From Eubacterium sp. ER2 (GTDB taxonomy: Bacteria > Bacillota > Clostridia > Lachnospirales > Lachnospiraceae), in NCBI RefSeq assembly GCF_000765215.1, contig NZ_JPJE01000019.1:61840-125839 (forward strand): DNA of 64,000 nt, written 5' to 3'. Positions 16,517 to 28,555 of this stretch are shown here, piece by piece. How positions within the stretch are numbered: position 1 is the stretch's first letter; each line of letters starts with the position of its first letter. The notes beneath the pieces were generated by a model, which was given only the letters and a program-made list of their open reading frames with translations, was not told the DNA's origin and did not search any database. The position numbers and the translations under genes are program-made.

Positions 16517-17363
16517 ATGTGCACGACGAAAAAAGTAAATATGATAAATGTGGATGACTCAGAATATCCCACTGCTGACCGGGAGTACAAGAAATGTGCT
16601 CTATCTTTCCATGAAAAACGACATTTCCTTCCTTGTCAGCGGCACATTGAACCTGTACGAGCATCAGAGCACCTACAATCCCAATATGCCCATGCGGGGT
16701 GTGCTGTACTTTGCAAAGCTGTACGGGAAGATCATTGCCCGGGACAACATCAATATCTACAGCTCCAGCCCCAAGAAGTTCCCCCTTCCCCAGCACATCG
16801 TGTTTTACAATGGGACGAGAGACCAGCCGGACCGGACAGTCCTGCGGCTCTCCGACCTTTTTGAGAGGTGTGGGGAGGGAAAGACCCCGGCGCTGGAATG
16901 TACTACAGTGATGCTGAACATCAACTACGGCCACAACCGGGCTCTTATGGAGAAGTGCCGGCGGCTGGAGGAGTACGCCATCTTTGTGGATAGGGTGCGG
17001 AGGAACTTGGAGACAGCAGGGCCTCTGGAGGAGGCGCTCATGCAGACTATTGACGACTGCATCCAGGACGGAATTCTGAGGGACATCCTGATCCAGCAGA
17101 AGGCGGAGGTGATGCAAATGATACTGGAGACGTTTGACAAGGAAAGCTATGAAAAGGCTGTAAAGAGCGAGGCCTACGAGGACGGCTACCAGGCCGGAAT
17201 GGATGAGGGCTACCAGGCCGGGAAAGAGTCTGTGCTGAAGGAACAGGTAAAGAAAAAGCTGTCCAGGGGAAAGACAGCACAGGAAATCGCGGAGGATTTA
17301 GAGGAGAGCCTTGAGACGGTGGAAGAGCTGATCACTCAGCTTTCCGACAAGGCTTCTCCATAG
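16517..17363 (+). pseudogene. Rpn family recombination-promoting nuclease, frameshifted remnant
   Basis: The product resembles Rpn/PD-(D/E)XK transposase-like nucleases. The first 25 codons (from 16517, with TADREYK) are in one frame; from about 16590 the homology continues in another frame (NVLYLSMKNDISFLV, LYEHQSTYNPNMP, FYNGTRDQPD, MLNINYGHN) to 17363. About 40-50 residues normally present between REYK and NVLY are missing, so the gene has an internal deletion plus a frame change. The catalytic NDISF and EHQST segments remain. The 3' part could still be translated from 16548. Confidence 0.7.
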
Positions 17364-17808
17364 TGTAGTTCGTCAGCTGGATACCGCAGCGCTCCACGGT
17401 CTGTTCTTTTATAACGCGGTATCCTCTTTTTTCAAAAAAAGGCTTTGCGGTGATGGAAGCGTGGGTTGTAAACCGGGCACAGAGAAGCTCCGGGGAGAGG
17501 TAGGACTCCAGGCGGTCGCAGATGGCAGTGGCTATGCCCTGGCGCTGAAAATCCTTATGCACATAGAGGCGGTCCAGGTAGCCGGCGTTGTCCATATCGC
17601 CAAATCCGGTGATGATACCGGCTTCCTCCGCAATAATAGTGTGGTGGGCCAGGAGCGTGGCCTGCCACCTTTCCATATCCAGCTCCTGTGGAGCCCACGC
17701 ATCCAGCTGCTTGGGGGTGTAATCCCGGGCGCAGACCGCGTGGACCGTATCATGGAACAGGCGGATGACGGCGGCAAGGTCGTTTGAGGTATATGCTCTG
17801 TAAATCAT
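17332..17808 (-). CDS. GNAT family N-acetyltransferase
   Basis: The 158-aa protein has the GNAT fold: beta strand with YLDRLYVHKDFQRQGIATAI (acetyl-CoA loop RxxGxA at about residues 89-94) and a C-terminal FFEKRGYRVIKEQ. The layout matches the YafP-like subgroup. The substrate is not known. It overlaps the end of the Rpn-like gene by 32 nt (convergent) and the preceding Cys-rich gene by an ATGA. Confidence 0.88.
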   Translation of the reverse strand: MIYRAYTSNDLAAVIRLFHDTVHAVCARDYTPKQLDAWAPQELDMERWQATLLAHHTIIAEEAGIITGFGDMDNAGYLDRLYVHKDFQRQGIATAICDRLESYLSPELLCARFTTHASITAKPFFEKRGYRVIKEQTVERCGIQLTNYTMEKPCRKAE

Positions 17809-18134
17809 AGGTCTTTTCTCAGAACCTCCTTTGGCGGCTCGATCTCATTGGCCAGCGTGTGCTCGGTGAGCTCAGACAGGAGACGGAGCTTTTTGTTCAG
17901 CATGGGCCTCATGCAGTTGGGGACATGCTCCTGGTGTGCCCTGTGTATGGCCACGCATTCCTTGCAGTTGCCGTGATAGCGGCACGCCTTTTTGCAGGGG
18001 CAGTGATCCTTATCTTTGTATTCCTCTCTGAACTGAGCGGCAAATTCTTCCTGGAGCTTCAGGCCTTCGGCCCGATTTCCCCTGTGAAACTCTCTCATTG
18101 CTTCCAGCTCTTTTGGATTGTTTTCTATGATCAT
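17805..18134 (-). CDS. small cysteine-rich protein, DUF6485-like
   Basis: The 109-aa protein has a metal-binding looking CPCKKACRYHGNCKECVAIH segment near residues 45-64 and another Cys near residue 74, which suggests zinc or iron-sulfur binding. It fits my memory of DUF6485 proteins, but this was not checked. It is coupled to the downstream acetyltransferase (ATGA). Confidence 0.65.
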   Translation of the reverse strand: MIIENNPKELEAMREFHRGNRAEGLKLQEEFAAQFREEYKDKDHCPCKKACRYHGNCKECVAIHRAHQEHVPNCMRPMLNKKLRLLSELTEHTLANEIEPPKEVLRKDL

Positions 18135-18374
18135 AGGTTCCTCCTGAAATAATGGGGCTTATTTGCGGCTGCTGTTATCTTACAGGGGACAGTGTATCAC
18201 TGCCCCCTGGGAATGTCCACATTTTTCAGGAAATTACTGAAGGGAATTCACTACAGGTCGATCCTGTAGTACTGGGAAAGTCTTCCCTTTTCCTATCTGT
18301 CACACTCACAGACCAGCCTGCCGCCCTGCCTGCGTTTCCTGGCCGGTCATAGGGGTACCTCCCGTTCTACCTAT
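18135..18374. other. intergenic stretch without recognised gene
   Basis: Nothing with coding character was seen on either strand apart from the GGTAACCT-type ribosome site of the upstream Cys-rich gene near 18135-18143. Confidence 0.5.
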
Positions 18375-18722
18375 CTACCTGACGGGCGTGTAGTCAATCT
18401 CTGACTCTTCCTCAGTGGCCTCCAGCTTGAAGATGACAGGACGCAGTCCGTCATTGCAGGAGACAATGGCGACGCCCGGTTTTCTGATCCAGTCTCCGTA
18501 GTAGAAGAGATCCTTCCCGGCACCGTGGGCCAGGGCGAATACATACTGGTAGATGGCCTTCCAGGCCTCATCGCACATGCCATCAGGCTTTGCGTAGTCC
18601 GCATAGAAGACCTGGCCTGCCTTCAGCATGGGACAGGGGGTCAGTCCCTCAATGCCGTACTCATCGGCCAGCTCCTTGTCAAGAGTGGTTTTCAGAACAG
18701 TGATCTTTACGCGTTTCATCAT
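18375..18722 (-). CDS. TIGR04076 family protein
   Basis: A 115-aa protein with KRVKITVLKTTLDKELADEY at the start and GLTPCPMLKAGQVF near residues 27-40, the family hallmark. The Cys in CPML and those in MCDEAW and SCNDGLRPV are conserved in my recollection. The function is unknown. The ATG at 18722 has a GGAGG 9 nt upstream; a TTG precedes it. Confidence 0.75.
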   Translation of the reverse strand: MMKRVKITVLKTTLDKELADEYGIEGLTPCPMLKAGQVFYADYAKPDGMCDEAWKAIYQYVFALAHGAGKDLFYYGDWIRKPGVAIVSCNDGLRPVIFKLEATEEESEIDYTPVR

Positions 18723-18864
18723 CAAATATTACCTCCGTTTTTATGCTTTTTTGATGGCCTCTGCCGCGGCGCTAGGAGCGGACAGGATCAGACCTTGCAG
18801 GCGGACGCCGGAATGTATTATTATGAAATTATCTTAAAACGCAGTCCAGAAAGGGGGAGCTGCC

Positions 18865-19534
18865 ATGCAGACGCCCAGATATATTTTTGCAGATGATTTT
18901 TCTGCATTTGAAACCTTTTTTAAGTCTGTTCCGGGGAGACGGTGTTCCTTTAAAAAGGGAGACAGTCTGTGGGCACCGGGACAGCCCTTCTCGCCGGTCT
19001 ATTACATCCTGTCCGGGCTGGCCCTGACCTGCATCCACCACGAGGAGGGGCACAGGAAGATCCTCTCCTTTCACGGAAAAGGAACCGTTTTCCCGGTCTA
19101 TCACAGCAATCGGTTTAAAATAGAAAAATCCATTGTCACCCAGGCCCTGGAGGATGTGGAAGCGCTGGAATTTTCCCCGTCCCAGTTCCGCCGCATGATG
19201 GAAGAAAGGTTTCCTCTCACAGAGACGGTCATTGACTGGTATGCATCCTACGTCAATCTGCTCCTCTATGAGACGGCGCACCAGGAATACAACAGCGCCT
19301 TCATAAAGCTATGCAACCTGCTCTATCTCCTGGCAGAGAGAGGAGATGGAGGCGGGCCCAGTGATTTATCTGAGCCAGGAGGAGTTGGCGGATATCCTTG
19401 CTGCCAACCGGGTCAATCTTTCCAGAAATCTCTCTCGTCTCCGGCAGGAGGGCATTATTGCCACAGGACGGAAGCAGATCCGCATCCTCCGGCCGGACCT
19501 GCTGGCAGCCCACTGCTCCAGCGAGACGCTGTGA
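18865..19534 (+). pseudogene. Crp/Fnr family regulator broken by a frameshift
   Basis: The first frame gives a cyclic-nucleotide-binding-like domain (GDSLWAPGQPFSPVYYILSG near residues 33-52) up to LYLLAERGDGG. The winged-helix part (VIYLSQEELADILAANRVNL; LSRLRQEGIIATGRKQIRIL) continues in another frame from about 19360 to 19534. One extra G in the GGCGGGCCC region near 19352-19360 explains the break. Without it a 220-residue regulator of normal length results. Either a mutation or a base-calling error. Confidence 0.75.
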
Positions 19535-19791
19535 CAGCGGAACACAGCCGTCCGGCTCCCGCTGTTCCGGATATTACATTATTATTGCACATGATTATCA
19601 TACACGAGATCAGAAGGATTGTCTGTAGTCCAGGCTACAGAGAGTACTCTGATTTTTCTGTCATTCAAAAACGGGATGTGCTATAATTGATGATGTATGA
19701 TGCGGGGCAAAAATCCATGCATTTTTGGTGGTATGCAGACGGCATGTGACGATGCGGCTACGTGCGGACCCCGCAGTGCCAGGGAGGACTT

Positions 19792-20718
19792 ATGATCATC
19801 AGCGCAAGCAGGAGGACCGACATTCCTGCCCTGTATCCGGAGTGGTTCATGAACCGGCTGCTGGCAGAGGAAGTCCTGGTCCCCAATCCCTACAACAGAA
19901 AAAAGGTGAGCCGTATCCGCCTTACGCCTGAGGTGGTGGACTGCTTTGTGTTCTGGACGAAAAATCCGGAGCCAATGCTGCCCTATCTGAGGATGATCGA
20001 CAGGCTGGATTACCGGTATTATTTTCAGATGACGATCACGGACTATGAGAAGGACATTGAGCCCCATCTGCCGTCCACGGAGGAGTCCATTGCCACCTTT
20101 ATCCTTCTGAGCCAGCGGCTGGGGAAAAACAGGGTGGATTTCCGCTTTGATCCCATCCTCCTGACGGAGAAATATACCATTGACTACCACCTGGAGAAAT
20201 TCGACATGATGTGCGAGTGGCTGCATCCCTATACGACCCGTTGCATTTTCAGCTTTGTGGACTCCTACAGAGGAAGCCCTTTCCGTGAGCTGGAGGATGA
20301 AGAGAAGATCACGCTGGCGGAGGGGCTTGCAAAGATTGCCGACCGATACGGCCTGCCCCTGTACACCTGTGCGGAGAAGATCGATCTGGAGAAGTACGGC
20401 ATCCGCCATGCTGCCTGTATTGACAAAGAAAAGATAAGGGAGATCATCGGATACAAGCTGGATCTGAAGAAGGACAGGGGACAGAGGAAGGAGTGCGGCT
20501 GCTGCGAGAGCATAGATATCGGCATGTACGACACCTGTGTCCACGGATGCCACTACTGCTACGCCACGGCCAGCCTTGCCAGCGCAAAGAGCAGGAGGGA
20601 TGAGCACGATCCAAAGTCCCCCATTCTGATCGGGCATCTGCAGGGGGATGAGACGATCACAGACAGGGAAGTGGAGTCCAGCAGGGACATTCAGCTGTCG
20701 CTGTTTGATTTTATGTGA
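19792..20718 (+). CDS. DUF1848 family protein with C-terminal Cys cluster
   Basis: A 308-aa protein beginning IISASRRTDIPALYPEWF, the DUF1848 hallmark, with FWTKNP near residue 55. The C-terminal part has CGCCESIDIGMYDTCVHGCHYCYA (Cys-rich), with a C-x3-C-x2-C of radical-SAM style near residues 247-254. An iron-sulfur cofactor is likely; the reaction is unknown. The start follows GGGAGGAC. A zinc-macrodomain gene follows 23 nt later. Confidence 0.85.
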   Translation: MIISASRRTDIPALYPEWFMNRLLAEEVLVPNPYNRKKVSRIRLTPEVVDCFVFWTKNPEPMLPYLRMIDRLDYRYYFQMTITDYEKDIEPHLPSTEESIATFILLSQRLGKNRVDFRFDPILLTEKYTIDYHLEKFDMMCEWLHPYTTRCIFSFVDSYRGSPFRELEDEEKITLAEGLAKIADRYGLPLYTCAEKIDLEKYGIRHAACIDKEKIREIIGYKLDLKKDRGQRKECGCCESIDIGMYDTCVHGCHYCYATASLASAKSRRDEHDPKSPILIGHLQGDETITDREVESSRDIQLSLFDFM

Positions 20719-20741
20719 AAATGATTTTTTGGAGGAAGGCC

Positions 20742-21545
20742 ATGAACCGTTCTGAGAAAGTATCCTGGCTGATCCGGGAGCTGAAAAAAGAAAATCCAGG
20801 CTATGAGGTCATCCGGGAGCCGGTGAACGAGACAGAGAAGAGAAGGCTTCTGCGAAGCCTTATGAACGTGCGGTGGCCCGGTGGAGTGAGCCCTGAGTTC
20901 CTGCGGGTGCAGGATGAGCTGCTTCAGGAGGAGCTGGAGGAGAAGGGGATCACAGATGGAGGGGCGCTGCCGGTGATCCGGGAGCAGTATCCCTGCACGG
21001 CTGTAAAGAACGACGACCGCATCGTGCTCTGGAGAGGAGACATTACCACTCTGGCTGTGGACGCTGTAGTCAACGCGGCCAACTCTCAGATGCTGGGATG
21101 CTTTGTGCCATGCCACGGCTGTATCGACAATGCCATCCACTCGGCGGCGGGCGTCCAGCTCCGGAACGAGTGCGCGGAGCTGATGGAGGCCCAGGGTCAT
21201 GAAGAGCCTGTGGGAAGGGCAAAAATCACAGGGGGCTACAATCTGCCTGCCAGGCATGTGATCCACACGGTAGGGCCTGTGGTGGGCGTGGAGGTGACGG
21301 AGAAGCAGAAGGCGGAGCTGGCATCCTGCTACAGGAGCTGCCTGAAGCTGGCGGAGAAGAGCGGCCTCAAATCGGTGGCCTTCTGCTGCATCTCCACAGG
21401 GGAGTTCCATTTTCCAGGTAAGCTGGCAGCCCGGATCGCTGTGGAGGCGATCGACCGATATTTGTCCGGCTCCAGGCTTGAGCGAGTGATAATTGATGTG
21501 TTTAAGGAGGAGGATCTGCATATTTATCAGAAGATTTTCCGGTAA
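20742..21545 (+). CDS. zinc-dependent macrodomain protein (protein-ADP-ribose hydrolase)
   Basis: The 267-aa protein contains a macrodomain from about residue 92: VDAVVNAANSQMLGCFVPCHG, then CIDNAIH, GGYNLPA, HTVGPVV and STGEFHFP. The PCHGCIDNAIH segment is the zinc-binding mark of the Zn-macro subfamily that removes ADP-ribose from proteins and is often paired with a SirTM sirtuin. No sirtuin is adjacent; the preceding gene is DUF1848. The start at 20742 has GGAGGAAGG upstream. Confidence 0.87.
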   Translation: MNRSEKVSWLIRELKKENPGYEVIREPVNETEKRRLLRSLMNVRWPGGVSPEFLRVQDELLQEELEEKGITDGGALPVIREQYPCTAVKNDDRIVLWRGDITTLAVDAVVNAANSQMLGCFVPCHGCIDNAIHSAAGVQLRNECAELMEAQGHEEPVGRAKITGGYNLPARHVIHTVGPVVGVEVTEKQKAELASCYRSCLKLAEKSGLKSVAFCCISTGEFHFPGKLAARIAVEAIDRYLSGSRLERVIIDVFKEEDLHIYQKIFR

Positions 21546-21566
21546 TTGTGTGAAAAAACAGGTTAC

Positions 21567-21611
21567 TTATCCCCCGGATTGAAATAAGTTATCCACATCT
21601 GTGGTGGATAA
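21567..21611. repeat. three DnaA-box-like nonamers
   Basis: TTATCCCCC at 21567-21575, TTATCCACA (the consensus DnaA box) at 21589-21597 and an inverted TTATCCACC at 21603-21611. They may bind DnaA or simply form a hairpin. The site is far from dnaA and the function is unproven. Confidence 0.45.
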
Positions 21612-21658
21612 GTGGGTCATCCCAGTTCTTAAGAGTTTATGAAAATTCAGTGAATTCC

Positions 21659-21687
21659 TTGACAAAACTACACTGTCTGGCTATGAT
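21659..21687 (+). promoter_or_regulatory. promoter of the valS T-box transcript
   Basis: TTGACA and TATGAT are 17 bp apart; transcription would begin near 21694. Confidence 0.85.
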
Positions 21688-21693
21688 TATGAA

Positions 21694-21983
21694 TAGTTTA
21701 TGAAAAAGGCGGAGAAGAAGAGGAGTACGCAGGTGTTACCGCTCCATGAAAGAGAGGGCTGCTCGTGGGCTGAGAGGCGGCCTGGAGAAGGGACTGCGGA
21801 AGGTAGCTTTGGAGCCGGATGGCCGAATGGCGGGCAGATACAGGCAGCAGGTAAGTCATCCCGGAGTCGTTCACGTTACAGAATAAGAGAAGATGTATGG
21901 AGGAGTTTCTTCCATATTAAATAAAGGTGGTACCGCGGACAGATAGAATTCGCCCTTTACGTTTCAGTGAGGGGTGATTTTTT
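21694..21983 (+). promoter_or_regulatory. T-box riboswitch upstream of valS
   Basis: The antiterminator T-box core AAGGTGGTACCGCG is at 21923-21936, followed by a terminator made by CGCCCTTTAC (21951-21960) with GTGAGGGGTG (21967-21976) and a T run to 21983. A stem I-like region (21720-21850) precedes it. Uncharged tRNA-Val would bind the T-box and allow valS transcription. A GUA at 21803-21805 is a possible Val specifier, low confidence. Confidence 0.9.
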
Positions 21984-22060
21984 ATTCAATAATAACCCTT
22001 CACCGCATCAGTTACATGAGCTGCGCAGCAGCCGGAAGAATGATTATGAGGAGGAAGAAC

Positions 22061-24724
<2,664 letters not shown>

Positions 24725-24796
24725 GCGGCATCCGGGCGGCAATGCCGGGAGATTGCAGGGAGCAGATGAACCACAGGGAAAAGGAAAGGGATGACA

Positions 24797-27010
24797 ATGA
24801 AAAAAATTCACTTGAAAAAGCCGGATATCAGAGGCACCCTTTATAAAATCAGACATTTGAAAAAAGAAGATATCAAGGCGTGGCACCGCGCGAGAAAGGA
24901 GCGCCGGGAGAGGATCCTGGAGGCCCGGCGCAACGGGCCCTTTGCCCGGAAAATGAAGCCGGTCTACGCGTTCATGAACCGCTTTTCGCTGGTGTTCCAT
25001 GCCCTGCTGGCGTGTCTGATCAATTTTGTCATAGAAGCGATCTCCAGGCACTCTGCCTTTGAGGCCTGGGACTATATGGTGGGATCGCCCCTCGTATTTC
25101 TATACAATGCCTTTATGATTTTTATGACCTTCACGGTCGTGTACCTGGTGAGGAGGCGGGTCTTTGCCCGCATTGTCATCAGCGTGCTCTGGCTGGTGCT
25201 GGGTGTGGCCAACGGCTATATGCTGATGGTCCGGGTGACGCCCTTCAATGCCCAGGACCTGAAGGCCGCGGGAGAGGGACTGGCTCTGATCAACAACTAT
25301 TTTGAACCAATGGAGCTGGTACTGGTGATCGTGGGCCTTGCGGCTGTCATCGTGTGGAGCGTGTCCATGTGGAGGCGGGGCGGCCAGTTTGAGGGAAAGA
25401 TGCACCGCGTCCTGGCGCTCATTGGCGTGGTGGTGTGCTTCGGAGCCTACACGTTCATTTCCCAGGTGGCTCTGGACAAGAGGGTGGTGTCCAATTATTT
25501 TGGAAACATTGCCTTCGCCTATGAGGACTACGGACTCCCCTACTGCTTTATGGCCAGCCTTTTCAACACAGGCATTGACGAGCCCAACGGCTACAGCCGG
25601 GAGACCATGGAGGCCATCAGTAATAACGGGGAGATCACAAAGAACGAGACTGGCCGGTCCCAGGAGGATCTGCCGAACGTGATCTTCATTCAGCTGGAGT
25701 CCTACTTTGACGTGGCCGAGGCGGAGTTCTTTACCACCTCCGAGGATGCCACTCCCAATCTCCACGCCATGGCTCAGAAGTATTCATCCGGCTATTTCAA
25801 GGTGCCCTCTGTGGGTGCCGGGACGGCCAACACAGAGTTCGAGGTGCTTACGGGCATGAACATGCGGTACTTCGGACCGGGTGAGTATCCCTACAAGACG
25901 ATTGTAAAGTTCCAGCCCACGGAGAGCGCGGCTACCGCCTTTTCCGCTCTGGGCTACGGGACTCATGCTCTTCACAACAACGGAGGCAATTTCTACAGCC
26001 GGGCCAGAGTGTACAATATGATGGGCTTTGACACCTTCACCAGCAAGGAGTTCATGAACATCCTCCAGACCACGGAAAACGGATGGGCCAAGGACGAGGT
26101 GCTCATCGACAACATCCTGGAAGCCATGGATACCACGGAGCAGGAGGACTTTGTGTTCGGAGTCAGTGTCCAGGGACATGGAGATTACCCGGAGGAGCAG
26201 GTCATCGAGAACCCGAAGATCAAGGTGGAGGGCATCGAGGACGAGGCCCTCAAGAATAAATGGGAGTACTATGTGAACCAGGTCTACGAGATGGACAAGT
26301 TTGCCGGGGATCTGGTAGCTGCCATCGAGAAGAGGGGAGAGCCCACAGTCATCGTGTTTTACGGGGACCATCTCCCCACTATGGGGCTGGAGGCGGAGGA
26401 TCTAAAGAGCCGCTACCTCTACAATACAAACTATGTGATCTGGGACAATATCGGTCTTGCCAAGGAGGACAGGAATATTCCCTCCTATCAGATCATGGCG
26501 GATGTGATGGAGCGTCTGGACATCCATTCCGGAACAGTCTTCAACTATCATCAGGAGCGCCGCCAGACAAGGAATTATCTGGCCGACCTGGAGCTTCTCC
26601 AGTACGATATCATGTACGGGGAGCAGTATGTCTATAACGGAAACCCGCCTATCACGGAGGGCCACATGCAGATGGGCGTGAAGGACGTGGAGATCACGGA
26701 TCTGGTGCCCAAGCTGGACGAGGGCTACAGCCTCTACGGAGAGAATTTTACAAAGAACAGCAGGGTCTATGTGAACGGGGAGAGGCAGAAGAGCACCTTC
26801 CTGAACAACACAAGGATCGAGCTGCCGGAGACGACTCTGGAGAACGGGGACGTGGTGACAGTCAGCCAGGTGGGATCCAGCAACACTATTTTCCGCACCT
26901 CCTGCCAGTATATTTACCAGGATGGCACCCTGACCAAGGTGCCGGGGACGGGAAGCGCGGATCAGGAGGGTGTATCCTGGCTTGCGGCAAACGGAGAAGA
27001 GGAAGAGTAG
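24797..27010 (+). CDS. LTA synthase family sulfatase
   Basis: A 737-aa membrane protein with about five N-terminal helices (residues about 70-255) and an extracellular sulfatase-like domain (from about residue 295). The nucleophile Thr is in GTANTEFEVLTG near residue 346; VFYGDHLP is the conserved Asp/His pair. Members make the polyglycerol phosphate chain of lipoteichoic acid or related glycopolymers. A C-terminal Ig/TIG-like segment (GYSLYGENFTKNSRVYVNG) is unusual. A poly-basic N-terminus precedes the first helix. Confidence 0.87.
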   Translation: MKKIHLKKPDIRGTLYKIRHLKKEDIKAWHRARKERRERILEARRNGPFARKMKPVYAFMNRFSLVFHALLACLINFVIEAISRHSAFEAWDYMVGSPLVFLYNAFMIFMTFTVVYLVRRRVFARIVISVLWLVLGVANGYMLMVRVTPFNAQDLKAAGEGLALINNYFEPMELVLVIVGLAAVIVWSVSMWRRGGQFEGKMHRVLALIGVVVCFGAYTFISQVALDKRVVSNYFGNIAFAYEDYGLPYCFMASLFNTGIDEPNGYSRETMEAISNNGEITKNETGRSQEDLPNVIFIQLESYFDVAEAEFFTTSEDATPNLHAMAQKYSSGYFKVPSVGAGTANTEFEVLTGMNMRYFGPGEYPYKTIVKFQPTESAATAFSALGYGTHALHNNGGNFYSRARVYNMMGFDTFTSKEFMNILQTTENGWAKDEVLIDNILEAMDTTEQEDFVFGVSVQGHGDYPEEQVIENPKIKVEGIEDEALKNKWEYYVNQVYEMDKFAGDLVAAIEKRGEPTVIVFYGDHLPTMGLEAEDLKSRYLYNTNYVIWDNIGLAKEDRNIPSYQIMADVMERLDIHSGTVFNYHQERRQTRNYLADLELLQYDIMYGEQYVYNGNPPITEGHMQMGVKDVEITDLVPKLDEGYSLYGENFTKNSRVYVNGERQKSTFLNNTRIELPETTLENGDVVTVSQVGSSNTIFRTSCQYIYQDGTLTKVPGTGSADQEGVSWLAANGEEEE

Positions 27011-27012
27011 AC

Positions 27013-28374
27013 ATGACCTATGAAGAGGCATCTGCGTATATAGAAGAAATACCGAAATTTACAGAGAAGCATTCCCTGGCCTACATCCGGGATTTCCTGG
27101 AAAGGCTGGGAAATCCCGGACTGGACAGAAAGATCATCCATGTGGCGGGGACCAACGGAAAGGGCTCTGTCTGCGCCTATATGCGGGCTGTGCTCCTGAA
27201 GATGGGGCGGTGGACAGGCTTTTTCACCTCCCCCCATCTGATTGCCTTAAATGAGCGGATCGTGATCGGCCGGGAACAGATTGATAACGGGAAATTCCTT
27301 GCCGTGTTTGAGCAGGTGAAAGCGACAGTGGATGGGATGGCGGCGGACGGCGTCTCCCATCCTTCTTATTTTGAGTTTCTTTTCGGGATGGCCATGGTGG
27401 CCTTTGAAAGGGCGGATGTGGAGTATATCATCCTGGAGACGGGCATGGGAGGCAGGCTGGACGCCACCAACGCGGTGGAGCGCCCGGCTGTCACTGTGAT
27501 CACCTCCATCAGCCTGGATCACACAGCGTACCTGGGGGATACCGTGGAGCAGATCGCCGCGGAGAAGGCGGGAATTATCAAGGAGGGAGTGCCCGTCATC
27601 TTCGACGGGACGGATCCCAGGGCCGCCGCGGTCATAGAGGAGCGGGCACAGGCCCTGCACGCACCGTGTAGAAAGCTTGGGAAAAATGCGTTCGAAATCC
27701 GGGAAATTACAAGGAAACATATTGCATTTTCAAGGGCCAGTGCGTATGATAAAGATGAACTCTGGACGATACGGGGCTGCGGGACCTATCAGATGATGAA
27801 CGTGTCCCTGGCTCTGACAGCGCTGGAGACAGTGCTTCCGGAGGAATATATCGATTATAAGAGATGGAAAGAGGCGGTGGCCTCCGTTGTCTGGAAGGGA
27901 CGGATGGAGGAGGTACGGCCCGGGATCTTCCTGGACGGAGCCCACAATCCGGGGGCTGTGGAGGCTTTTGCGGACACCCTGGAGGCCCTGGGCGAGAGGG
28001 AGCCGGTGATCCTGTTTTCCGCCGTGTCGGACAAGGAGTATGAGAAGATGGCATCCATCCTGTGTGACAGGGTGAAGGCCAGTCTGTATATTGTTACAGA
28101 AATCAGCGACGGCAGAAGAGTTCCCGCCGGGGAGCTGAAAGAGGTGTTCACGCGCTACACGGACAGGCCGGTGCTTGTCTGCCCTGAGCCGGCAGCGGCT
28201 CTTGGAACGGCTGTCAGCCGCAGGGAGGGCCGCAGCCTGTACTGCATCGGTTCTCTGTATCTGATCGGAGAGCTGCGCAGGCTCATCACAGAGGGAACTG
28301 CCTGTATATCAGAGGAGGCAGCCCGCACATCAGAAGGGCCGTCTGCACATAGAGGAGGTACAGATTTATGCTGA
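27013..28374 (+). CDS. folC: folylpolyglutamate synthase / dihydrofolate synthase
   Basis: A 453-aa Mur-ligase-like enzyme that adds glutamate to folates. ATP-binding GTNGKGSVCAYM is at about residues 39-50, LETGMGGRLDATN near 136-148, and DGAHNPGAVE near 306-315. Length fits. The last 30 residues, with alternating CISEEAARTSEG-like text, look like a tandem low-complexity extension. It starts two bases after the sulfatase stop codon, so they are co-transcribed. Confidence 0.95.
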   Translation: MTYEEASAYIEEIPKFTEKHSLAYIRDFLERLGNPGLDRKIIHVAGTNGKGSVCAYMRAVLLKMGRWTGFFTSPHLIALNERIVIGREQIDNGKFLAVFEQVKATVDGMAADGVSHPSYFEFLFGMAMVAFERADVEYIILETGMGGRLDATNAVERPAVTVITSISLDHTAYLGDTVEQIAAEKAGIIKEGVPVIFDGTDPRAAAVIEERAQALHAPCRKLGKNAFEIREITRKHIAFSRASAYDKDELWTIRGCGTYQMMNVSLALTALETVLPEEYIDYKRWKEAVASVVWKGRMEEVRPGIFLDGAHNPGAVEAFADTLEALGEREPVILFSAVSDKEYEKMASILCDRVKASLYIVTEISDGRRVPAGELKEVFTRYTDRPVLVCPEPAAALGTAVSRREGRSLYCIGSLYLIGELRRLITEGTACISEEAARTSEGPSAHRGGTDLC

Positions 28375-28511
28375 ACTATGAAGAAGAACTGAAAAAATTC
28401 CAGCCAAGCGTGGAAGTGGAAGATATAGAGGACGCAGTATATCAGGAGGATCTGACAGATATGAGCGATATCCTGCGGGAGATGATCGAGCAGACAAACA
28501 ACAGTAAGTAG
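28368..28511 (+). CDS. tiny acidic protein between folC and the TPR gene
   Basis: A 47-aa ORF starting MLNYEEELKKFQPS with an acidic, helical character. It overlaps the folC stop by 7 nt and has AGAGGAGG 9 nt upstream. No family is known to me; it is likely real from its ribosome site. Confidence 0.65.
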   Translation: MLNYEEELKKFQPSVEVEDIEDAVYQEDLTDMSDILREMIEQTNNSK

Positions 28512-28555
28512 AACAGACAAAGGAAGTCAGAAATAAGAAAGAATACGGGGATTAT

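Noticed and set aside
18865..19534. Programmed frameshift in the Crp/Fnr gene
   Set aside because: No slippery heptamer or downstream structure was seen; a simple indel is more likely.
21567..21611. Chromosomal origin
   Set aside because: Only three DnaA-like sites, no dnaA/dnaN nearby and no AT-rich unwinding element; kept only as a minor repeat.
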